Source: Vreelandella neptunia
GTDB lineage: Bacteria > Pseudomonadota > Gammaproteobacteria > Pseudomonadales > Halomonadaceae
Direction of reading: 5' to 3'
DNA length: 64,000 nt
Assembly (NCBI RefSeq): GCF_000712975.1
Contig: NZ_JHQL01000003.1
Span: 310,001-374,000 of the forward strand
Below, piece by piece: positions 21,240 through 30,908 of this stretch. Each line of letters begins with the position of its first letter. Positions within the stretch are counted from its first letter, which is position 1. The notes beneath the pieces were generated by a model, which was not told where the DNA came from, searched no databases, and saw only the letters and a program-made list of their open reading frames with translations. The position numbers and the translations under genes were made by a program.

Positions 21240-22690
21240 CCGCACATAAAAGCGATATAAACACCGCTGTTTCTATTTTGTTAACACCGGGTGGTCTAGA
21301 TTTAGATGCCCTTGATACAGGGCTGTCTTATGCCATGGGCGGGGGGATTGATTATGCTGACCTCTATTTTCAGCGTACTTGGCAAGAGGGCTGGGTGCTG
21401 GAAGATGGTGAAGTAAAAGAAGCCAGCTATAACATCGATGGTGGCGTTGGAGTGCGCTCCCTAGCAGGTGAAAAGACAGGCTTTGCCTACTCCAATCAAA
21501 TTACCGCAGATGCGTTGATGGATACTGGCCGCACCGCGGCGGGCATTGTGCGTAGCGGAAAGCAGCTGCCTGGCCAGCCGGTAGTGGCTGTTAGCGCTGC
21601 TGGTCGTTATGCAGGAATTGACCCGCTAGCGGGGCTTACGGCTGACGAAAAAGTGGCAATGTTGAAAGAAGCAGACCGCATAGCACGCGCGGCTGACCCC
21701 AGCATTAGTCAAGTGAGCGCCTCATTATCAGGTACTTACGAAGTCGTGTTAGTACGTGCCAGTGATGGCACCTTAGCGGCAGATATCCGCCCATTAGTAC
21801 GTTTTAACGTAAGTGTGATTGCAGCTAAAAACGGCCGTCGAGAGCGAGGCAGTGCCGGCGGTGGGGGGCGCTACTCAATGTCCAGACTGCGAGATGAAAA
21901 CGTAGCGGAATACTATGCGAAAGAGGCTGTTCGCCAAGCCTTGGTTAACCTTGAGGCAGTTGATGCCCCTGCTGGACAAATGCCTGTGGTCCTGGGTGCT
22001 GGATGGCCTGGGATTTTGCTTCATGAAGCGGTGGGTCATGGTCTTGAAGGTGATTTTAATCGTAAGGGCAGTTCCGCTTTTGCTGGGCGCATGGGGAAAC
22101 GTGTTGCGGCGAAAGGTGTGACGGTCGTTGATGACGCAACCGTCGCTGACTGCCGTGGCTCGTTAAGCGTGGATGATGAGGGCACGCCAGGGCAGTACAC
22201 GCCGCTAATTGAGGACGGTATTTTAACCGGCTATATGCAGGATAAGCTGAACGCACGGTTAATGAATATGAATCCAACCGGCAATGCGCGGCGTGAATCT
22301 TTTGCCCATTTGCCAATGCCGCGCATGACGAATACTGTCATGCTGGCAGGCCAAGATGAACCTGCCGACATTATCAAAAGCGTTAAGCGCGGTATCTATG
22401 CGGTCAGTTTCGGTGGTGGCCAAGTCGATATTACATCAGGCAAGTTCGTGTTTTCAGCCAGCGAAGCCTACCTCATTGAAGATGGCAAAATTACTGCGCC
22501 GGTGAAAGGGGCCACTTTAATTGGCAACGGCCCTGAAGCTATGGGGCGTGTTTCAATGATCGGCCATGATATGGAAATGGATACAGGAATTGGTGTTTGC
22601 GGCAAAGAGGGGCAGGGGGTGCCGGTAGGCGTCGGCCAGCCCACCCTTAAGCTGGATGAGCTGACCGTGGGCGGTACCCAATCATCATGA
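21236..22690 (+). CDS. tldD: Metalloprotease TldD
   Basis: Zn-dependent protease subunit that forms a heterodimer with TldE (PmbA); degrades unfolded peptides and, in E. coli, matures microcin B17 and clears CcdA. The 484-aa protein (E. coli 481) has the metal-binding HEAVGH at residues 263-268 (HExxxH). I chose ATG 21236 because it overlaps the yhdP stop (ATGA), has AAGG upstream, and gives the family length; an ATG 36 bases earlier is inside yhdP. The partner gene pmbA is 0.6 kb downstream, past the opposite-strand darP. Confidence 0.96.
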   Translation: MTAHKSDINTAVSILLTPGGLDLDALDTGLSYAMGGGIDYADLYFQRTWQEGWVLEDGEVKEASYNIDGGVGVRSLAGEKTGFAYSNQITADALMDTGRTAAGIVRSGKQLPGQPVVAVSAAGRYAGIDPLAGLTADEKVAMLKEADRIARAADPSISQVSASLSGTYEVVLVRASDGTLAADIRPLVRFNVSVIAAKNGRRERGSAGGGGRYSMSRLRDENVAEYYAKEAVRQALVNLEAVDAPAGQMPVVLGAGWPGILLHEAVGHGLEGDFNRKGSSAFAGRMGKRVAAKGVTVVDDATVADCRGSLSVDDEGTPGQYTPLIEDGILTGYMQDKLNARLMNMNPTGNARRESFAHLPMPRMTNTVMLAGQDEPADIIKSVKRGIYAVSFGGGQVDITSGKFVFSASEAYLIEDGKITAPVKGATLIGNGPEAMGRVSMIGHDMEMDTGIGVCGKEGQGVPVGVGQPTLKLDELTVGGTQSS

Positions 22691-22695
22691 AGGGC

Positions 22696-23217
22696 TTATA
22701 GGGCCAGGGTGTCACGCAAGTGTTTAAATAGCTTGCGTGAACTGGTTGGCGGTTTGCTTTGCTCACGCTCTTTGCGTGCATTGCGCACCAATTGTCGTAT
22801 GACCTGGCGGTCAGCGTTTGGGTAGTCTGCCAAAAATAGATCAACAGCGCTGTCACCTTCGTCAACTAACCGGTCGCGCCATTTTTCTAGTCGGTGAAAG
22901 GCATGGTCACGCTGTTCTTTTTCCTGCTCGATAGCATCGAAAACACCCTGTATGGCAGCAAGATCCTCTTTGCGGATAAGCTTGCCGACATATTGCATAT
23001 GGCGACGGCGGCCTTCATGAGAGCGTATACGCGATGTCTCTTCTATGGCGCGTAACATGTCGTCAGAAAGCGGAAATTTTGCTCGCTCTGCGGGTTTCAT
23101 AGCGATCAGCGTTTCGCCAAGCGCCTGAAGGGCATGCATTTCGCGCTTGAGTTGAGACTTACTGGGGCGCTCTTCTTGTTCATCACTATCGAAGGGCTCG
23201 GGGCGTTGCTTAGGCAT
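22696..23217 (-). CDS. darP: DarP (YjgA), 50S ribosome assembly factor
   Basis: DUF615 protein that binds late pre-50S particles near the peptidyl transferase centre and helps their maturation. The 173-aa, highly charged protein shows the family core PSKSQLKREMHALQALGETL and YVGKLIRKEDLAAI, and is close to E. coli DarP (183 aa). I used the ATG at 23217 (MPKQRPEPFD); a GTG at 23229 would add four residues. Its stop lies only 5 bases from the tldD stop, so the convergent messages must overlap. It is divergent from pmbA. Confidence 0.93.
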   Translation of the reverse strand: MPKQRPEPFDSDEQEERPSKSQLKREMHALQALGETLIAMKPAERAKFPLSDDMLRAIEETSRIRSHEGRRRHMQYVGKLIRKEDLAAIQGVFDAIEQEKEQRDHAFHRLEKWRDRLVDEGDSAVDLFLADYPNADRQVIRQLVRNARKEREQSKPPTSSRKLFKHLRDTLAL

Positions 23218-23313
23218 ACTAGAACTCACTAATTAGTTTCGTTTGCAGCATTATATCAGGCTGCGACCATAACATTGATTCGCCAATGCGATTCAGGCGA
23301 AAAGGAGGCCAAT

Positions 23314-24654
23314 ATGGCACAAGCATTTGATGCAGCGGCCCAGCAGGTATTATTAACACAGCGTGCTGAAGAAGCGCTGGCGCTGGCAAAAAAATTAGGC
23401 GCAGATGCTGCTGAAGTAGGCGCCAGTGTAGATCAAGGCCTTGGAGTAAGCGTACGTCTTGGTGAAGTAGAAACTGTCGAGCTTTCACGCGACCAGGGAA
23501 TTGCCATTACGCTATACGTTGGTCAGCGCAAGGGCAGTGCCTCGTCTACCGACGCCAGCAGCGCGTCAATTAAAGCGACCGTAGAAAAAGCCTTAGCCAT
23601 TGCCCGTTATACGGGGGAGGACCCTGCCGCTGGTTTGGCGGATGCAGCGCTAATGGCCACTGATCTACCTGATCTTAAAGTGCACTATCCCTGGGCGTTA
23701 ACAACAGATGAGGCCATTGATCTGGCGCTAGCGTGTGAAAAAGCCGGGCGTGACGTAGCGGGTATTCATCAGTCAGAAGGTGCCTCACTATCGAGTGGCG
23801 AAGGCGTTCGTGTTTATGCTAATAGCCATGGTTTTCTGGGCACCCAGAAGGGCAGCAGTCATTCACTCTCCTGTATGTTGATTGCCCAAGATGAGAAGGG
23901 TATGCAGCGTGATTATGATTACACGTCAGCGCGAAATCCTGCCATGCTTCGAGAACCTGAGGAGGTGGGCCGCGAAGCGGCGTCACGCACTCTACGTCGG
24001 TTAGGCGCTCAACGGCCGCCAACAGGTACTTTCCCAGTACTGTTTGATCCGTCACTTTCTAGCGGTTTGATAGGCCACTTGATGGGGGCATTGGCAGGCG
24101 GGGCACTTTATCGTGAATCCTCTTTCTTATGTGACCGTTTAGGTAGCTCGCTATTCCCAAACTGGTTTGGCTTAGAAGAGCGGCCTATGGAAGTGGGAGC
24201 GTCAGCTAGTTCGCCGTTTGACGCAGAAGGCGTTCAAACGCGCAATAACCGCTTTATTGAGCAAGGTACGGTGGCAAGTTATATGTTGTCTGCTTACAGT
24301 GCGCGGCGCTTGGGAATGCAATCCACGGGCAATGCAGGCGGGGCGCGCAATTTACGTTTACTAGCACCGCTAACGTCCCGGGATGATTTGCTAAAACAGA
24401 TGGGTCGTGGCATTTGGGTGACTGAACTAATGGGGCAGGGGGTTAACGGCGTAACAGGTGATTACTCACGAGGTGCCGCAGGCTTCTGGATTGAAAACGG
24501 CGAAGTGCAGCATCCTGTCGAGGAGTTCACTATCGCTAGTAACTTGAATAGCATGTTTGCGGGCTTAGTGGCTGTTGGCGATGACACAGACACCCGTGGC
24601 AGCATTCACACGGGTAGCTGGCTAATTGATGCAATGACCATTGCGGGTAGCTAG
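23314..24654 (+). CDS. pmbA: TldE (PmbA), inactive partner of TldD
   Basis: Second subunit of the TldD-TldE protease; lacks the HExxxH motif at the expected place (SLSSGLIGHLMGALAGGALY) and so probably has a structural or substrate-channel role. The 446-aa protein (E. coli 450) has the shared N-terminal domain (AADAAEVGASVDQGLGVSVR) and the C-terminal GNAGGARNLRLL block. ATG 23314 has the very strong RBS AAGGAGG at 5 bases, and an ATG 39 bases upstream adds a spurious stretch. It is divergent from darP. Confidence 0.96.
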   Translation: MAQAFDAAAQQVLLTQRAEEALALAKKLGADAAEVGASVDQGLGVSVRLGEVETVELSRDQGIAITLYVGQRKGSASSTDASSASIKATVEKALAIARYTGEDPAAGLADAALMATDLPDLKVHYPWALTTDEAIDLALACEKAGRDVAGIHQSEGASLSSGEGVRVYANSHGFLGTQKGSSHSLSCMLIAQDEKGMQRDYDYTSARNPAMLREPEEVGREAASRTLRRLGAQRPPTGTFPVLFDPSLSSGLIGHLMGALAGGALYRESSFLCDRLGSSLFPNWFGLEERPMEVGASASSPFDAEGVQTRNNRFIEQGTVASYMLSAYSARRLGMQSTGNAGGARNLRLLAPLTSRDDLLKQMGRGIWVTELMGQGVNGVTGDYSRGAAGFWIENGEVQHPVEEFTIASNLNSMFAGLVAVGDDTDTRGSIHTGSWLIDAMTIAGS

Positions 24655-24720
24655 TAACAAGCTTAACAACTAATGAAGCCAGCCGTGTGGCGAATTACTT
24701 GCAGTAGATGTTACCTGACA

Positions 24721-24990
24721 TTATTGCTCTTCATCAAAACGCGCGTCGAACAACGCTTCTATAGCTTCTAATGCTTGTTCGGCGTCGTCTCCTTCAGCAT
24801 GTATTCTCAACTCGGTGCCGCAGGGGGCAGCCAGCATCAGCAGTGACATAATGTTAGCGGCATCTGCCATCTGCTGTTGTTTGTAGACGTGAATATTGGC
24901 CGAAAATTGTTGGCCACACTTGACGAGTTTCGTCGCTGCACGGGCATGAAGACCGCGCTGGTTAGTGAGTGTTAACGTTCTTTCAGGCAC
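24721..24990 (-). CDS. ptsO: Phosphocarrier protein NPr (nitrogen PTS HPr)
   Basis: HPr-like phosphocarrier of the nitrogen PTS; passes phosphate from EI-Ntr to PtsN and so links nitrogen status to K+ transport and rpoN regulation. The 89-aa protein carries the active-site His15 in RGLHARAA and Ser49 in IMSLLML. GTG start (24990), RBS AAGGAACC. It ends the minus-strand rpoN-hpf-ptsN-rapZ-ptsO block, a context typical of NPr rather than of the sugar-PTS HPr. Confidence 0.94.
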   Translation of the reverse strand: MPERTLTLTNQRGLHARAATKLVKCGQQFSANIHVYKQQQMADAANIMSLLMLAAPCGTELRIHAEGDDAEQALEAIEALFDARFDEEQ

Positions 24991-25050
24991 TCTGGTTCCT
25001 TTTTGCCGAGTGGGGTCGTTAAGAAAAGGCGTTAGTTATTGCTGTTGTGC

Positions 25051-25965
25051 TTATGTTTCGCTGGTTGAAGATGTGGGCGCAAAAGGCAACGTTTCACTTA
25101 GGGTGTACTGCAACCCTAGTTCACGATGGCGGAGTTGAACCTCGCCTGTGTGCCTAACTAGCTTTTGCGCTAAGTCTTCTACCATGTAAACAGAGCGGTG
25201 CTGCCCACCGGTGCAGCCAATGGCAATCGTCATATAGCTACGCTGGCTATTTTGATAGGCAGGCAACCACTTTTCCAACCATACCTGAATATCATTACTC
25301 ATCTCTTCCACTATGGAATAACCACTTAGGAAAGTAACGATTTTAGCATCGCGCCCAGTATATTGGCGTAACGTAGGATCCCAGTAGGGGTTTGGTAGAC
25401 AGCGCACGTCAAAGACTAGATCTGCATCGAGCGGCACGCCGCGTTTGTAGCCAAACGATTCAAACGTAAGGGTAAGTCTATCTTCTCGCTGCTGGGCAAC
25501 CTGATCTGTTATTCGGCGTCGCAAATCGTGAACCGATAAGCGAGAGGTGTCGATCATTAGGTCTGCGAGATCTCGAATGTCGAGCAGGGTTTCTTCTTCT
25601 TTATCAATTGCTTCTTCTAACGTCATATCACTATCCCGGGTTAGCGGGTGTCGCCGCCGCGTAGCAGAATAGCGTTCAAGAAGTATGCGAGCATCCGTAG
25701 TGAGATAGATAACTTGAAAGTGAATGCTTTTCTGGCGTAAAGCCTCGAGCATTGTCGGCAATTGCTGTAAAGCTGCTGGTAGATTGCGAGCATCAATGCT
25801 GACCGCTAGCTGAGTGCGCTCTCCTTGCTCACGCAGTTCATCTACTAGGGAGCCAAGTAGCATGGCAGGTAAGTTATCGATGGCGTAATAGCCAAGATCT
25901 TCTAACGCTTGTAAGGCGATAGATTTACCGGACCCTGAACGGCCGCTAATGATCACCAGTTGCAT
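25051..25965 (-). CDS. rapZ: RNase adapter protein RapZ
   Basis: Nucleotide-binding adapter; in E. coli it guides RNase E to the sRNA GlmZ and so controls glucosamine-6-phosphate synthesis. The 304-aa protein has Walker A GRSGSGKS at residues 8-15 and the C-terminal C4-like block AIGCTGGQHRSVY that binds RNA and sugar phosphate. Slightly longer than E. coli (284 aa) by a C-terminal tail of about 15 residues. It lies between ptsN (75-base gap) and ptsO (60-base gap). Whether a GlmZ-type sRNA exists in this organism cannot be told from the window. Confidence 0.96.
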   Translation of the reverse strand: MQLVIISGRSGSGKSIALQALEDLGYYAIDNLPAMLLGSLVDELREQGERTQLAVSIDARNLPAALQQLPTMLEALRQKSIHFQVIYLTTDARILLERYSATRRRHPLTRDSDMTLEEAIDKEEETLLDIRDLADLMIDTSRLSVHDLRRRITDQVAQQREDRLTLTFESFGYKRGVPLDADLVFDVRCLPNPYWDPTLRQYTGRDAKIVTFLSGYSIVEEMSNDIQVWLEKWLPAYQNSQRSYMTIAIGCTGGQHRSVYMVEDLAQKLVRHTGEVQLRHRELGLQYTLSETLPFAPTSSTSET

Positions 25966-26039
25966 AGATTTTCTCTTGGCATGCCAATCAAAATGGGGAT
26001 AAACGTTAGTTTAGCGTGTAGTGCTTAGCGGTGGGCCAT

Positions 26040-26510
26040 CTAGGTAACAGGCTGCTCGCGTATTTTCGCTGTGATGAGTTCTAAAAGCTCACGCTGGCTT
26101 GTGGATTTACGCAGTTGTTGACGTGTGTCGACGTTATTCATAATAGACGCCACTTGACCTAATAATGCTAAGTGGGTGTCGTCTGCCTCTTCAGGCACCA
26201 ATAGCACGAATACAAGATCGACTGGATCACCATCAATAGCATCAAAATCTACCGGCTCAGCAAGCTTTAAAAAGCCAGCGATGGGCGAGCTGCAATGAGG
26301 GCTACGTGCATGAGGAATAGCAACTCCGTTGCCTATTCCTGTGCTTCCTAGGCGTTCGCGTCCAATAAGACGGCTAAACACTTCTTGGCTGTCTAAACTT
26401 GGGATGTTTTGTGCAATGAAGGTGCTGAAAAACTCCAGCACCCTCTTTTTACTGCCCCCAGGAACGTCATAGAGAACGCGCTCTGGGGGGAGGATAGTTT
26501 CCAACGTCAT
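26040..26510 (-). CDS. ptsN: PTS IIA-like nitrogen regulatory protein PtsN
   Basis: EIIA(Ntr) accepts phosphate from NPr (on the conserved His67 in GVAIPHAR) and regulates potassium uptake and nitrogen-related genes. The 156-aa protein fits the family length. ATG 26510 is chosen: it follows the hpf stop by four bases and matches the usual MTLETILPPERVLYD start, while the upstream ATG at 26582 lies inside hpf in another frame. Translation is coupled to hpf. Confidence 0.95.
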   Translation of the reverse strand: MTLETILPPERVLYDVPGGSKKRVLEFFSTFIAQNIPSLDSQEVFSRLIGRERLGSTGIGNGVAIPHARSPHCSSPIAGFLKLAEPVDFDAIDGDPVDLVFVLLVPEEADDTHLALLGQVASIMNNVDTRQQLRKSTSQRELLELITAKIREQPVT

Positions 26511-26514
26511 TGAA

Positions 26515-26823
26515 TTAACGCACGCCTGCGCCTTGGGCGCGAGCTTGTGCTTTTTCCTTATGTTTAACGAGTTGACGATCAATTTTGTCTGCTAGCGCAT
26601 CAATGGCTGCATACATGTCATTATCTAATGCTTCTGCGTGTAGGTCTGCACCGGCAGCATGCAGCGTGCAGGCAGCTTGCTGGCGCTCCTTTTCAACAGA
26701 TAAGGTCACTTGTACGGTAGTAATATTGTCGTAATGGCGCTCAACGCGTTCCAGCTTTTCATTAACATAGTCACGCAAGGCGTCAGTCAGTTCTACGTGA
26801 TGACCAGTGATATTTACTTGCAT
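26515..26823 (-). CDS. hpf: Ribosome hibernation promoting factor (short HPF)
   Basis: Short-form HPF (102 aa; E. coli 95 aa) that binds the decoding region of the 30S subunit and promotes 100S dimers in stationary phase. N-terminus MQVNITGHHVELTDALRDYV and the core YAAIDALADKIDRQLVKHK are typical; there is no C-terminal dimerisation domain, so it is not the long form. RBS AAGGAG lies 6-7 bases before ATG 26823. It follows rpoN by 98 bases and has its own candidate promoter. Confidence 0.96.
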   Translation of the reverse strand: MQVNITGHHVELTDALRDYVNEKLERVERHYDNITTVQVTLSVEKERQQAACTLHAAGADLHAEALDNDMYAAIDALADKIDRQLVKHKEKAQARAQGAGVR

Positions 26824-26856
26824 TGACGTGCTCCTTATCCGTCGGACTGTTCTTCG

Positions 26857-26883
26857 ATTGTAACCCTTTTTGCGCTATTGCAA
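26857..26883 (-). promoter_or_regulatory. Candidate promoter of hpf
   Basis: Read on the minus strand: TTGCAA, 15-base spacer, TACAAT, 33 bases upstream of the hpf start. The spacer is short, so this is tentative. Confidence 0.35.
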
Positions 26884-26921
26884 AGCCCTTAAACAGACTT
26901 TGTCTCTTTAGCGCTGTTTTA

Positions 26922-28331
26922 TCAGCGTAAGCGGCGACGTTCGCTGGAAGAAGGAATGCCCATCGACTCGCGATATTTGGCCACTGTACGCCTCGCTACA
27001 TTAATGCCTCCCTCTTCCAAAAGCGATACAAGACGGCTGTCTGAGAGAGGTTTGCCGGGCGGTTCATCTTGCACCAGTTTTTTGATTCGTGCACGGATGG
27101 CGGTGCTAGAGTGGCTGTCACCTCCGTCTTGCCCGCTCACTTGGCTGGAAAAGAAGTATTTGAGTTCAAATACGCCGCGCGGGGTATGGATATATTTCTG
27201 GGTGGTGACCCTGGAAATAGTAGATTCATGCATTTCCACAGCGTCTGCGATATCCGCTAAAATTAACGGTTTCATAGCTTCTTCGCCGTGTTCCAGAAAG
27301 CCTATCTGGCGAGCGATAATTTCTCGGCCAACACGCAGTAGCGTATCGTTTCGGCTTGAGAGGCTCTTGATTAGCCAGCGCGCTTCCTGAAGGTGCTCCT
27401 TTAAAAACTGGTTATCCTGGCTTTTGTCAGCCCGTTTGATAAGACTTGCGTAGTCAGGCTGAATACGCAGTCGTGGCAGTGCTTCTGGGTTTAGTTCCAG
27501 GTGCCAGCCTTCGTTGTCATGGCGAACCACTAGGTCTGGCGTTACATAGCTGTCATCGGTGTCTCCAAAGGCGCTGCCTGGGCGAGGATCAAGGCTGCGG
27601 ATCAAACGAATTACATCATCTAGCTGATCATCATCCAAGCTTAAACGTCGCTTTAACAAACGCACATCATCCTTACCGAGCGCTTCAAGAAATTGACGCA
27701 CTAGCCTCTTGGCAGGCATAAGCAGCGGTGTATCTTCCGGTAGTGAGGCGAGCTGCAACATTAAACATTCGCGCAGATCACGAGCAAATACGCCGGTGGG
27801 TTCAAACTGTTGAAGACGCAGTAAGGTTGTTTCAACTTCACGCTGGCTAAGCCCTTCATGACCTTGGGCCTTAAGCCCCTCGCGGATGTCATTGAGGGGC
27901 TGAGTTAGATAGCCATTAGCATCCAGAGCATCTATAAGGCTTTCTGCGATGGCATGGTCGCGAGAGGAGAAATCCGTCATGGCGAGCTGCCAAAGTAGGT
28001 GGCCATGTAAGCTTTGACCAGCGGCTTGACGTTCAAAATCAGGCCCCTCGCCGCCGCTGCTATGGTTGCCTAGATCCTGATAAGTGTCTGACCAGTCACT
28101 ATCAGTGGAGAGTTCGTTAGGAATGCTGTCGGACCATTCCGTTTCCTGGGGTTCACTAACAGCCTGTTCGCCGAATTCGTCTTCCTGCTCAAGCATTGGG
28201 TTGGCATCAAGTGCTTGCTGAATTTCTTGACGAAGGTCCAATGTTGATAGCTGCAGCAGGGCAATCGCCTGCTGCAGCTGGGGTGTCATGGTCAGCTGTG
28301 TGCCGATACGCAATTGAAGAGAAGCTTTCAT
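26922..28331 (-). CDS. rpoN: RNA polymerase sigma-54 factor
   Basis: Sigma-54, which directs RNA polymerase to -24/-12 promoters and needs AAA+ activators. The 469-aa protein begins with the Gln/Leu-rich region I (RIGTQLTMTPQLQQAIALLQL), has an acidic region II, the core-binding domain, and ends with the HTH and RpoN box ARRTVAKYRE. The start ATG 28331 (MKASLQL) fits the family; ATG 28337 is two codons upstream and cannot be excluded. It lies downstream of lptB and upstream of hpf, a linkage conserved in gammaproteobacteria. Confidence 0.97.
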   Translation of the reverse strand: MKASLQLRIGTQLTMTPQLQQAIALLQLSTLDLRQEIQQALDANPMLEQEDEFGEQAVSEPQETEWSDSIPNELSTDSDWSDTYQDLGNHSSGGEGPDFERQAAGQSLHGHLLWQLAMTDFSSRDHAIAESLIDALDANGYLTQPLNDIREGLKAQGHEGLSQREVETTLLRLQQFEPTGVFARDLRECLMLQLASLPEDTPLLMPAKRLVRQFLEALGKDDVRLLKRRLSLDDDQLDDVIRLIRSLDPRPGSAFGDTDDSYVTPDLVVRHDNEGWHLELNPEALPRLRIQPDYASLIKRADKSQDNQFLKEHLQEARWLIKSLSSRNDTLLRVGREIIARQIGFLEHGEEAMKPLILADIADAVEMHESTISRVTTQKYIHTPRGVFELKYFFSSQVSGQDGGDSHSSTAIRARIKKLVQDEPPGKPLSDSRLVSLLEEGGINVARRTVAKYRESMGIPSSSERRRLR

Positions 28332-28442
28332 GACCATCTGAGAACCACTCGTTTATCAGAAAGCTCCACCCTAGTGCGAGTTATGGTTTGGTGCAAGTGC
28401 AATAAGCATGCCACAGACACAATTTTTCAGGCAGGTGGTTGT

Positions 28443-29237
28443 TTACAGGCGAAAATCAGCACCTAAATAAACATCTCTTACCTTTTGGTTGTTGAGAATT
28501 TCTTGTGGCGGGCCGCTAGCGATGATGTGACCGTCGCCAACAATATAGGCGATATCGCAAATATCCAGCGTTTCTCGCACATTGTGGTCAGTAATCAATA
28601 CGCCTATATGACGTTTTTTAAGTGCTCGGATAATTGCTTTAATGTCGCCTACTGAGATCGGATCGACGCCAGCGAACGGCTCGTCAAGCAAAATAAAGGC
28701 AGGTTCTGTTGCGAGGGAGCGAGCAATCTCAACACGTCTACGCTCTCCACCTGAAAGGCTCATACCTAAATTGTCGCGAATGTGGGTGATATGAAAATCT
28801 TCCAGTAGCGTCTCAAGACGTTGTTCGCGGGCGCTGTGATCAAGTGCTTTACGAGTCTCCAAGATTGCCATGATGTTATCGGCAACGGATAGTTTGCGAA
28901 AAATAGAGGCTTCTTGAGGCAGATAGCCAATCCCTGCCATGGCGCGCTCGTGCATAGGAGCATGCGTTAAATCAAGCCCATCAATGCCTACTTTTCCTGC
29001 ATCAGACTTTACTAGGCCGACAATCATATAAAACGATGTTGTTTTGCCTGCGCCGTTAGGGCCAAGCAAACCGACGACGCTGCCTTGAGAGATCTCTAAA
29101 TTTATGTCCTTAACCACGCGACGGCGTTTATAGCTTTTGGCTAAGTGATGGGCATAGAGTGTTTTTATCGGCGCCTCTTCGAATGTTGGTTTTGATGATG
29201 TGGTCTGAGGTGCTGGCTCTGCGCTATTTGTCGCCAC
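28443..29237 (-). CDS. lptB: LPS export ABC transporter ATPase LptB
   Basis: Cytoplasmic ATPase of the LptB2FGC complex that extracts LPS from the inner membrane. It has Walker [12 protein letters not shown], signature [14 protein letters not shown] and Walker [14 protein letters not shown], plus the H-loop region. At 264 aa it is longer than E. coli LptB (241 aa) because of an N-terminal extension of about 22 residues rich in Ser, Pro and Thr. GTG start at 29237 with GGGAG 6 bases upstream. It comes between lptA and rpoN. Confidence 0.97.
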   Translation of the reverse strand: MATNSAEPAPQTTSSKPTFEEAPIKTLYAHHLAKSYKRRRVVKDINLEISQGSVVGLLGPNGAGKTTSFYMIVGLVKSDAGKVGIDGLDLTHAPMHERAMAGIGYLPQEASIFRKLSVADNIMAILETRKALDHSAREQRLETLLEDFHITHIRDNLGMSLSGGERRRVEIARSLATEPAFILLDEPFAGVDPISVGDIKAIIRALKKRHIGVLITDHNVRETLDICDIAYIVGDGHIIASGPPQEILNNQKVRDVYLGADFRL

Positions 29238-29247
29238 TGGGCGCTCC

Positions 29248-29751
29248 CTATTGTTCTGGCTGAAGCGTCATTCGGATACGTTGTGGCTCACCACCACTCA
29301 CGTCAGAGCGGGCCTGAACCACGCCTTGGTCAATGAAATACTCTAATCGGCCGCCCTGAAAACGATCTGTTTGCTGGGTAAGTTCGGCTTGATCAATCAG
29401 TTCTACTCGGCGTTCGGCCACATGATAGATAATCCGCTTTGCCCAGCCTTCCATCGGGCTAGCCTGACCTTCGGGTTGGTTGCGTATATAGGCTCGCTCA
29501 CCGGTTGCCACGGCGCGCGATAGTTCGCCAGCATCATTGCGCTGGATTTCAACGCGATTGCCGCGCAGCTGCATATTGCCCTGCCGAATATCGACATTCC
29601 CAAAATACACGGCGGTGCCCGCTCGTTGGTCTAGATCTAACCGGTCAGCTTCTACTTCTACAGGGGCTTGGCTTTGTGCCATGACCGGTAGCGCTGCCGC
29701 AGAGAGGGGTAGCGCAATGGTGAAGAGTGCTGTACGAATGAGAGCGTTCAT
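29248..29751 (-). CDS. lptA: LPS transport periplasmic protein LptA
   Basis: Periplasmic bridge protein that carries LPS from LptC to LptD. The 167-aa protein has a cleavable signal peptide (to about residue 25, PVMA) and a beta-jellyroll OstA domain ([25 protein letters not shown]). Length is normal (E. coli 185 aa). RBS TAGGAG before ATG 29751. Located between lptC (8 bases) and lptB (10 bases) in the lpt operon. Confidence 0.95.
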   Translation of the reverse strand: MNALIRTALFTIALPLSAAALPVMAQSQAPVEVEADRLDLDQRAGTAVYFGNVDIRQGNMQLRGNRVEIQRNDAGELSRAVATGERAYIRNQPEGQASPMEGWAKRIIYHVAERRVELIDQAELTQQTDRFQGGRLEYFIDQGVVQARSDVSGGEPQRIRMTLQPEQ

Positions 29752-29759
29752 TGCGGCTC

Positions 29760-30332
29760 CTACGGAGAACGAGTGGCAGGCGGATGAGTGCCGCGCACGT
29801 TATTGGTTAAGCGAATCTGGCTATCATCTAGCCATATATCCATGCGTGATGCGTCAAGGCGCTGAGGCGGTTGCTGTAGCACTGTTTTGGAATCGCTCCA
29901 GGCATGACGCGTGACGCCATTATAATGTAATAACTCTGTATTGAGCTGCCAGCCCTCATCAGGTGAGAGCAGCTGGGCAGAGCCGGCTAATGTGAGTGCC
30001 TGTGTATCCGTATTTAGGGTACCTGTCTCAGCTGTAGCCAGCCATTGGCGTTCTTCACTATCAAAGAGTGTCGCTATGGGAGAGGTAACATCAGTCATCG
30101 CTGTCTGCGGGGTGTGCACTAAGCGTGGCGTCATTAGCGATTGCTGAATGGTGCCTGTGTCACCAAATAGTGTCATTTCCGCATTTTCAAGTACGTGACC
30201 TGGCTCTTGAGCCCTCGCATCGGGATTAAACGATTGGTCTTTATATCCACGCGGGTCTATCCAGGCAAGTATACCCCCCAGCACCACCACAAGCGTGGTA
30301 ATCCAAAACCGTTTCCTAACCCAAAAGCGCAT
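29760..30332 (-). CDS. lptC: LPS export protein LptC
   Basis: Single-pass inner membrane protein that receives LPS from LptB2FG and hands it to LptA. The 190-aa protein (E. coli 191) has one N-terminal membrane helix (FWITTLVVVLGGILAW) and a periplasmic beta-jellyroll. I used the ATG at 30332, which overlaps the kdsC stop by one base (TAATG) and begins MRFWVRKRFW; a GTG 42 bases upstream would lie inside kdsC. Low sequence conservation is normal for LptC; position in the operon makes the call firm. Confidence 0.93.
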   Translation of the reverse strand: MRFWVRKRFWITTLVVVLGGILAWIDPRGYKDQSFNPDARAQEPGHVLENAEMTLFGDTGTIQQSLMTPRLVHTPQTAMTDVTSPIATLFDSEERQWLATAETGTLNTDTQALTLAGSAQLLSPDEGWQLNTELLHYNGVTRHAWSDSKTVLQQPPQRLDASRMDIWLDDSQIRLTNNVRGTHPPATRSP

Positions 30333-30874
30333 TACGATTGACCGTGTAAATATGTATCTAACACAGCGTCCCAATGACCTTGAGACATCAGTAAAGTATC
30401 GCAGATTTCACGCACAGCACCGTGGCCGCCAAGCCGATCAGTGATCCAATCAGCATGGGTATGCATATAATCAGGGGCATTAGGGACAGTGATGCCAACG
30501 CCTGAGCGTTTCATCGGTGCAAGGTCTGGCAGGTCATCGCCACAATAAGCAACATGCTCTAGTGTGATATCTAGGCGTTGGCAAAGCGCGCGTAGCGTAG
30601 TGAGTTTATCCTCACACCCTTGATATACATGCGTAATGCCCAAAGAGGCGGCACGTTGGCTGACCATAGGTGAATCCCGCCCGGTAATTAAGGCAACATG
30701 GATACCTACGCGCTTCAATAGCTTGAGACCGTGACCGTCTTGGGTATGAAACGCTTTGATTTCGATGCCATCCGCTTGAAAGTAGAGGCGGCCATCAGTA
30801 AGTACGCCGTCAACATCAATCGCCAGTAGTTTTACGCGGCGAATCCGGTCTTGTAGTGCTTCAGGTAGGGCCAT
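30332..30874 (-). CDS. kdsC: 3-deoxy-D-manno-octulosonate 8-phosphate phosphatase KdsC
   Basis: HAD-family phosphatase that dephosphorylates KDO-8-P, giving KDO for the LPS inner core. The 180-aa protein has motif I LLAIDVDGVLTDGRLYF (nucleophile and general acid Asp), motif II LITGRDSP and motif IV GDDLPDLAPM, with no cap domain, as expected of a tetrameric C0 HAD enzyme. RBS GGGAGG before ATG 30874. Downstream of kdsD and coupled to lptC. Confidence 0.96.
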   Translation of the reverse strand: MALPEALQDRIRRVKLLAIDVDGVLTDGRLYFQADGIEIKAFHTQDGHGLKLLKRVGIHVALITGRDSPMVSQRAASLGITHVYQGCEDKLTTLRALCQRLDITLEHVAYCGDDLPDLAPMKRSGVGITVPNAPDYMHTHADWITDRLGGHGAVREICDTLLMSQGHWDAVLDTYLHGQS

Positions 30875-30908
30875 ATAGCCTCCCTATTATTAACGTTTAA
30901 AAAGATGG

